Source of the DNA: Gallaecimonas pentaromativorans
GTDB taxonomy: Bacteria > Pseudomonadota > Gammaproteobacteria > Enterobacterales > Gallaecimonadaceae
Length of the DNA stretch: 64,000 bases
Assembly: GCF_003751625.1 (NCBI RefSeq)
Contig: NZ_RJUL01000005.1
Span: 124,001 to 188,000, forward strand
Reading direction: 5' to 3'
Position 1 is the stretch's first letter. Every line of letters begins with the position of its first letter. The position numbers and the translations under genes were made by a program. The notes under the pieces were generated by a model. The model searched no databases. It had not been told where the DNA came from and worked only from the letters and a program-made list of their open reading frames with translations. Shown one piece after another: positions 59,399-64,000 of the stretch.

Positions 59399-61081
59399 AT
59401 GGCTGAACTCATTAATGCCGCCCCTGGCGGCTTTACCCTGAACTCGGGGTTTAAATCCATTGCCGGGCGCTGGCGCCGGCTGTCCGGCGACTCGCGCTCG
59501 GTACTGGTGATTGCCCTGCTGGCTGCCATTGTTGCCGCCGCCATCGTGGTAATGCTGTGGACCAGCACCCGCCACTACGTGCCGCTCTACGGCAAACAGG
59601 AGCTGTACGACAAGGCCACCATCATCGACACCCTCGAGAAGGAAAACATCGATTTTCGCCTCGACGGCAGCAGCGGTAACGTGCTGGTGCCGGAAGACCG
59701 CCTGGCTGATGCGCGCATGCGCCTGGCCGCCAAAGGGGTCAAGGCGTCACTGCCAGCCGGTTTTGACGAGCTGAACAACATGTCCACCCTCGGCACCAGC
59801 CAGTTCATGGAGTCGGCCCGTTACCTGCACGCCCTGGAAGGCGAGCTGGCCCGCACTATTATTGCCCTCGACCAAGTGCGTAGCGCCCGGGTGCACCTGG
59901 CGGTGCCCAAGCGTACTCTCTTTGTGGGCCGTGAAGAGCAAAAGCCCAGCGCGGCGGTGATGGTGGACCTGGCGTCTCCCTTAACCCCCAGCCAGGTGGA
60001 AGCCATTATCAACCTGGTGTCCGGTTCGGTGCCGGGCATGAGCACCGGCGCGGTGTCGGTGGTAGACCAAAAAGGCGAGCTGCTGTCGGCCGGTATCGGT
60101 GACATGAACGACCCGGCCCGTCTTTCCGGCAAGCAGATGGATTACACCAGCAAACTGGAAGACCGCATGACCCAGCGCGCCAGCAGCATGCTGCAACCGC
60201 TCTTGGGCAGCGACAACTTCCGGGTTGAAGTGGCTGCCGACGTGGATTTCTCCTCGGTCAACGAAACCCGTGAAGACTTGAACGCCAACCCGGTGGTGAC
60301 CCGCGAAACCTCCAAAAAGGATAACTCCACCGACTCGGTTGCCTTGGGTATTCCCGGTGCCCTCAGCAACAGGCCGCCGGTGCCGGCCAACCAGGCCAAT
60401 GGCCAGAATAACCAAAACGATCCGCAAAAAGCGGTGAGCCAGCGCGAAGAAACCAGCCGTACCTTCGAGACCGGCCGCGCCGTGACCCACACCAAATATG
60501 CCGAAGGCCGCCTGAGCCACCTGTCGGTGTCGGTGCTGCTCAACAGCGCCAAGGCCCCCGAAGGCGGCTGGACCCAAAGCGACCTCGACAAGCTCACCCA
60601 GATGGTGAAAACCGCCGTCGGTTTTGATGATAAACGTGGCGACCAGTTCAGCCTCAACAGCTTCAGCTTTGCCCCGGCGCCGGCGCCCATCCAGATGCCC
60701 GAGCTTAAATGGTGGCAAGACCCCATGTGGCAGGATTACATCCGCTACGCAGTGGGCGGCTTGATGGTGCTGCTGCTGGTGCTGTTTGGGGTGCGACCTT
60801 TGGTGCGCCATTTGGTCAGGCCCCAGGCGAGCGTCGATAAATCTGCTGCCACCGCCGAAGCCCTGGCCCTTGCCGAGCAAGCAGCCCAGGCCGAGAGCCG
60901 CCAAGGCGAGCTTGAAGAGGATGACGAAAACGCGATGCTGGCAACCTTGCCGCCGCCCGGCTCCGAGTGGGATGTCCAGCTTAAACACCTGCAGCTTTTG
61001 GTAGACAAGGAAACCGTGCGGGTAGCCGAAGTGGTCAAACAATGGGTGAGCAACAATGAGCAGCATCATGAGCCAGCGTAA
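59399..61081 (+). CDS. fliF: Lateral flagellar MS-ring protein FliF
   Basis: 560 residues. TM1 near 37-56, ring-building motifs (YVPLYGKQELYDKATIIDTL, FMESARYLHALEGELARTI, ARVHLAVPKRTLFV, SQVEAIINLVSGSVPGM), a Gln/Asn-rich linker, TM2 near 442-462, and a C-terminal tail for FliG. It overlaps fliG by 26 bp. Confidence 0.96.
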   Translation: MAELINAAPGGFTLNSGFKSIAGRWRRLSGDSRSVLVIALLAAIVAAAIVVMLWTSTRHYVPLYGKQELYDKATIIDTLEKENIDFRLDGSSGNVLVPEDRLADARMRLAAKGVKASLPAGFDELNNMSTLGTSQFMESARYLHALEGELARTIIALDQVRSARVHLAVPKRTLFVGREEQKPSAAVMVDLASPLTPSQVEAIINLVSGSVPGMSTGAVSVVDQKGELLSAGIGDMNDPARLSGKQMDYTSKLEDRMTQRASSMLQPLLGSDNFRVEVAADVDFSSVNETREDLNANPVVTRETSKKDNSTDSVALGIPGALSNRPPVPANQANGQNNQNDPQKAVSQREETSRTFETGRAVTHTKYAEGRLSHLSVSVLLNSAKAPEGGWTQSDLDKLTQMVKTAVGFDDKRGDQFSLNSFSFAPAPAPIQMPELKWWQDPMWQDYIRYAVGGLMVLLLVLFGVRPLVRHLVRPQASVDKSAATAEALALAEQAAQAESRQGELEEDDENAMLATLPPPGSEWDVQLKHLQLLVDKETVRVAEVVKQWVSNNEQHHEPA

Positions 61082-62063
61082 CGATCTCGATAAGGCAGCC
61101 ATCCTGCTGCTGTCCATGGGTGAAGCCAACGCCGCCAAGGTGATGGCCCGGATGAGCCGCGACGAAGTGACCGCCGTGTCCATGCGCATGGCCAAGCTGC
61201 GTGGGGTGTCCACCCAGGAAGCCAAGGATGTGATGCAGCACTTTTTCGACCACTACCGTGAGCACAGCGGTATCAGCAGTGCCTCGCGTCACTACCTTGA
61301 GCGCACCCTGGACCTGGCCCTGGGTAAACGCCTGGCCAGAGGCATGGTCGATAGCATCTATGGCGACGCTCTGCGCCAGGAAATGATGGCCCTGCAGTGG
61401 GTGCCGGCCGACACCCTGGCCCGGTTCTTCCGCAACGAGCACCCGCAGCTGCAAGCGGTGCTACTGGCCTTCTTGCCGCCGGAAAACGCTTCGGCGGTGC
61501 TGGCCGCATTGCCGGAAAACATGCACGACGACATCCTGTTCCGGGTCGCCAACCTCAAGGAAGTGTCCGACCAGGTGCTGGACGAGCTGCGGGTTACCCT
61601 GGGCCGCTGCCTGGCCTTTGTCTCCGAGCAGTCCACCGCCAAGGTGGACGGTATCCGCCAAGCGGCTGACATCCTCAACCGCTACCAGGGCGACCGCGCT
61701 GCCTTGATGGACATGCTCAAGCTTCATGACACCGACACCGCCGGTATGGTGGCTGACAACATGTACGACTTCATGACCTTGGCTCGCCAGTCCGACGAAG
61801 TATTGCAGGCGCTGGTGCAAGAGATCCCCACCGAAACTTTGGCATTGGCCCTCAAAGGCGCCGAGCCGGAAGTGCGCGACGCCCTGTTGGCGGCGCTGCC
61901 CAAACGGATGGCCCAAGGTCTCGAAGATGCCCAACTGGCCATGGGCCAGGTGCCGCTCAGCCGTGCCAACCAGGCGCGCAGCGAGATCATGCAGCTGGTG
62001 CGCACCCTGCACGAACAGCAGCAGCTTAACTACCAGCTGTTTGAAGAAAAAACGGTAGCCTGA
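61056..62063 (+). CDS. fliG: Lateral flagellar motor switch protein FliG
   Basis: 335 residues. NDLDKAAILLLSMGEANAAKVMARM at the N-terminus, EHPQLQAVLLAFLPPENASAVLAALPE (HPQ motif) in the middle, and a C-terminal domain with LKGAEPEVRDALLAALPKRMA, which meets the stator. ATG 61056 or 61068. Confidence 0.96.
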   Translation: MSSIMSQRNDLDKAAILLLSMGEANAAKVMARMSRDEVTAVSMRMAKLRGVSTQEAKDVMQHFFDHYREHSGISSASRHYLERTLDLALGKRLARGMVDSIYGDALRQEMMALQWVPADTLARFFRNEHPQLQAVLLAFLPPENASAVLAALPENMHDDILFRVANLKEVSDQVLDELRVTLGRCLAFVSEQSTAKVDGIRQAADILNRYQGDRAALMDMLKLHDTDTAGMVADNMYDFMTLARQSDEVLQALVQEIPTETLALALKGAEPEVRDALLAALPKRMAQGLEDAQLAMGQVPLSRANQARSEIMQLVRTLHEQQQLNYQLFEEKTVA

Positions 62064-62065
62064 CC

Positions 62066-62725
62066 ATGGAAAAGCTCAGAGGAAACTACCGGCGCCATCG
62101 CTTTATTTCCCTGTCGTCCCTTAACGCCAAGGAAAGCGGCCAGACCGACCCCTTCCAGCAGGGCTATGACGACGGCTTTGTGCAAGGCCAGGAAAAGGGC
62201 CTGCACCAAGGCCTGGACGATGGCCGCCGCCAGGGCCAGGAGCAGGGCTTTAGCGAAGGTTTTAAAGACGGCAACGCCAAAGGCGAAGCCAGCGGCCGCG
62301 CCACCTTTGAAGCGGCCTTGTCGCCGCTGATGGCGGTGCAGCAGCAACTGGAAGCAGCGCGTCAGCAGCAGCTGGCCGATAACACCGACAGCCTCTGCGC
62401 CCTGGTGGAGCAGGTGGCAAGACGGGTTATTCACGCCGAGCTCAGCCTCAACCCCCGGCAAATCCTGACCCTGGTGGAAGAAGCGGTGGGGCGCCTTGAT
62501 AGCACCAAAGGGCCTATCAAGGTGTACTTGAGCAGTGATGACCACCAGCGCCTGGCCAAGGTTGGGGTCAACCGCTGCGGCGACTATCCGTTGCTGGCCG
62601 ACAGCGCCCTGGCCATCGGCGATTGCCGCCTGGAGAGCGACCAGCAACAGCTGGTTATTCACAGCGAAGATCGCCTGCAAAATTGCATGGAGCAGGTGCG
62701 CGGCGAGTTGGAGAGCGAGCAGTGA
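62066..62725 (+). CDS. fliH: Lateral flagellar export regulator FliH
   Basis: 219 residues. The middle has the glycine-repeat helix of FliH (GYDDGFVQGQEKGLHQGLDD, GQEQGFSEGFKDGNAKG) and a C-terminal domain (LCALVEQVARRVIHAELSLNPRQILTLVEEAV). It controls the FliI ATPase. Overlaps fliI by 4 bp. Confidence 0.92.
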   Translation: MEKLRGNYRRHRFISLSSLNAKESGQTDPFQQGYDDGFVQGQEKGLHQGLDDGRRQGQEQGFSEGFKDGNAKGEASGRATFEAALSPLMAVQQQLEAARQQQLADNTDSLCALVEQVARRVIHAELSLNPRQILTLVEEAVGRLDSTKGPIKVYLSSDDHQRLAKVGVNRCGDYPLLADSALAIGDCRLESDQQQLVIHSEDRLQNCMEQVRGELESEQ

Positions 62726-64000
62726 CAGCCCTTTCCGAGCGTCTCAGCCGGGCCGCCGGCAAGCTCGGTGAGGTAGAGCTTGGGGATGTGGCCGGCCGCC
62801 TGGTTCGGGTGACCGGCCTCACCTTAGAGGTGGTGGGCTGCCGGCTGGTGATAGGCCAGCGCTGCCTGGTAGACACCAAAGGCTCTGGCCCGGTGCTGGC
62901 CGAAGTGGTGGGGTTTGACAGAGAAACCGCCTTTTTAATGCCCTATCGTACCGTCTCCGGGCTCTATTCCGGTGCCAGCGTGCGCCCTTTGGAAGACGAG
63001 TGGCGCCTGCCGGTAGGCCCGGCGCTGCTGGGCCGAGTGCTGGACGGCATGATGCAGCCCTTAGACGGCGGCCCGCCGCCGGCCGGCGAGCTTATTAGCC
63101 TTCACAGCCAGCCCCTTAACCCCCTCGTTCGTGCCCCCATCAAAGCGCCATTGGATGTGGGGGTGCGCGCCCTTAACGCCTTGTTGACCCCTGGTAAAGG
63201 CCAGCGCCTTGGCATTTTTGCCGGCCCCGGGGTCGGTAAAAGCGTGCTGATGGGGATGATGACCCGCTACACCCAGGCCCAGGTGGTGATCGTTGGCCTT
63301 ATCGGCGAGCGGGGCAGGGAAGTACGCGAATTCATTGAAGACGCGCTGGGCCCCGAAGGCCTTAGCCGGGCGGTAGTCATTGCTGCGCCGGCCGACCAAT
63401 CGCCGCTCCTTCGCCTGCGCGCGGCAGAAGTGTGCCATCGCCTGGCCGAGTATTATCGCGACCAGGGCCAGGACGTGCTGCTGCTGATGGACTCGTTCAC
63501 CCGCTACGCCCAGGCCCAGCGTGAGCTGGCCCTTGCCATTGGTGAGCCGCCGGCAACCCGTGGTTATCCGCCGTCGGTGTTTGCGGCGCTGACTCGGCTG
63601 GCCGAGCGGGCCGGTAACGGCAGCGGCAACGGCTCCTTGTCAGCCTTTTATACGGTGCTCTCGGAAGGGGACGACCAGCAAGATCCGGTCAGCGACGCCG
63701 CCCGGGCCATCCTCGATGGCCATATCGTGCTGAGCCGAAGCCTGGCCGAAGCCGGCCACTACCCGGCTATCGACATCAACGCCTCCATCTCCCGGGTAAT
63801 GCAGCAGGTTACCGATGGCGAGCACCGCCAATGGGCGCTGCGCCTGAAAAGGCTGCTCTCTCGGTACCAGCAGGTGCGGGAGCTGTTGCCCCTTGGCGGC
63901 TATCAGCCGGGCCAGGACCCGGAGCTGGACGAGTCGGTGCGCCGCTACCCGGCCATAGCTGCGTTCTTGCAACAAGATACCCATCAAGCGGCCGATTTTG
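62722..64000 (+). CDS. fliI: Lateral flagellar export ATPase FliI, 3' end cut
   Basis: Starts at GTG 62722 inside the fliH stop and runs off the window after 426 codons. GRLVRVTGLTLEVVG at the N-terminus, Walker A GPGVGKS, LIGERGREVREF, DSFTRYAQAQRELALAIGEPPATRGYPPSVFA and YPAIDINASISRVM mark the F1-beta-like ATPase of flagellar export. Only a short C-terminal part is missing. Confidence 0.95.
   Translation, partial: MTALSERLSRAAGKLGEVELGDVAGRLVRVTGLTLEVVGCRLVIGQRCLVDTKGSGPVLAEVVGFDRETAFLMPYRTVSGLYSGASVRPLEDEWRLPVGPALLGRVLDGMMQPLDGGPPPAGELISLHSQPLNPLVRAPIKAPLDVGVRALNALLTPGKGQRLGIFAGPGVGKSVLMGMMTRYTQAQVVIVGLIGERGREVREFIEDALGPEGLSRAVVIAAPADQSPLLRLRAAEVCHRLAEYYRDQGQDVLLLMDSFTRYAQAQRELALAIGEPPATRGYPPSVFAALTRLAERAGNGSGNGSLSAFYTVLSEGDDQQDPVSDAARAILDGHIVLSRSLAEAGHYPAIDINASISRVMQQVTDGEHRQWALRLKRLLSRYQQVRELLPLGGYQPGQDPELDESVRRYPAIAAFLQQDTHQAADF

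Overview
The window is high-GC DNA from a gammaproteobacterium. The tmRNA tag reads ANDENYALAA, the enterobacterial/vibrio type. Other pointers are an Lpp-type lipoprotein, an Mla-type lipid transporter and a second, lateral-type flagellar gene set laid out as in Vibrio parahaemolyticus and Aeromonas (fliMNPQR-flhB-flhA, then motY-lafK-fliEFGHI). A Gallaecimonas-like or Aeromonas/Shewanella-like marine bacterium would fit, but the genus is inference.

Layout. 1-6.2 kb: end of a cupin gene, LysR regulator, two inactivated genes (a luciferase-like monooxygenase with two stops and a frameshift, and a gene cut by one TAG), an MFS transporter, and a TetR regulator with matching operators in front of itself and of a membrane-protein gene. 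6.85-14.39 kb: a lower-GC island inserted at the 3' end of ssrA (tmRNA). It has a 13-bp att duplication and carries YegP, a BrxR-like WYL regulator, small secreted and membrane proteins, a serine recombinase, a DUF2787 protein, a Vsr/DUF559-like nuclease and a 651-residue tyrosine recombinase. 14.4-14.7 kb: ssrA.

15.5-20.1 kb: an uninterrupted set RsbW-like kinase - STAS - MlaF - MlaE - MlaD - MlaC - PP2C phosphatase. A complete partner-switching module thus brackets a phospholipid ABC transporter. 20.2-31.7 kb: Fur-linked siderophore receptor, LysR/SDR pair, cNMP-fold lipoprotein, second SDR, Zur-linked zinc GTPase, SelW-like protein, aldehyde dehydrogenase, two AraC-type regulators, ABM monooxygenase. 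31.7-38 kb: signalling genes (GGDEF/EAL protein, FixL/FixJ-like pair plus a lone receiver). 38-49.9 kb: TetR, esterase, a small new ORF, Lpp facing an L,D-transpeptidase, chemoreceptor, MscS, Ca/Na exchanger, large cytochrome lipoprotein, LysE exporter, Mpo1-like protein.

50.0-64.0 kb: lateral flagellar genes, cut by the window end inside fliI. A clear c-di-GMP-I (GEMM) riboswitch lies between flhA and motY, in the leader of the motY-lafK-fliEFGHI operon, so c-di-GMP probably acts directly on the transcript that carries the sigma-54 regulator LafK. No CRISPR array, rRNA or tRNA was seen.
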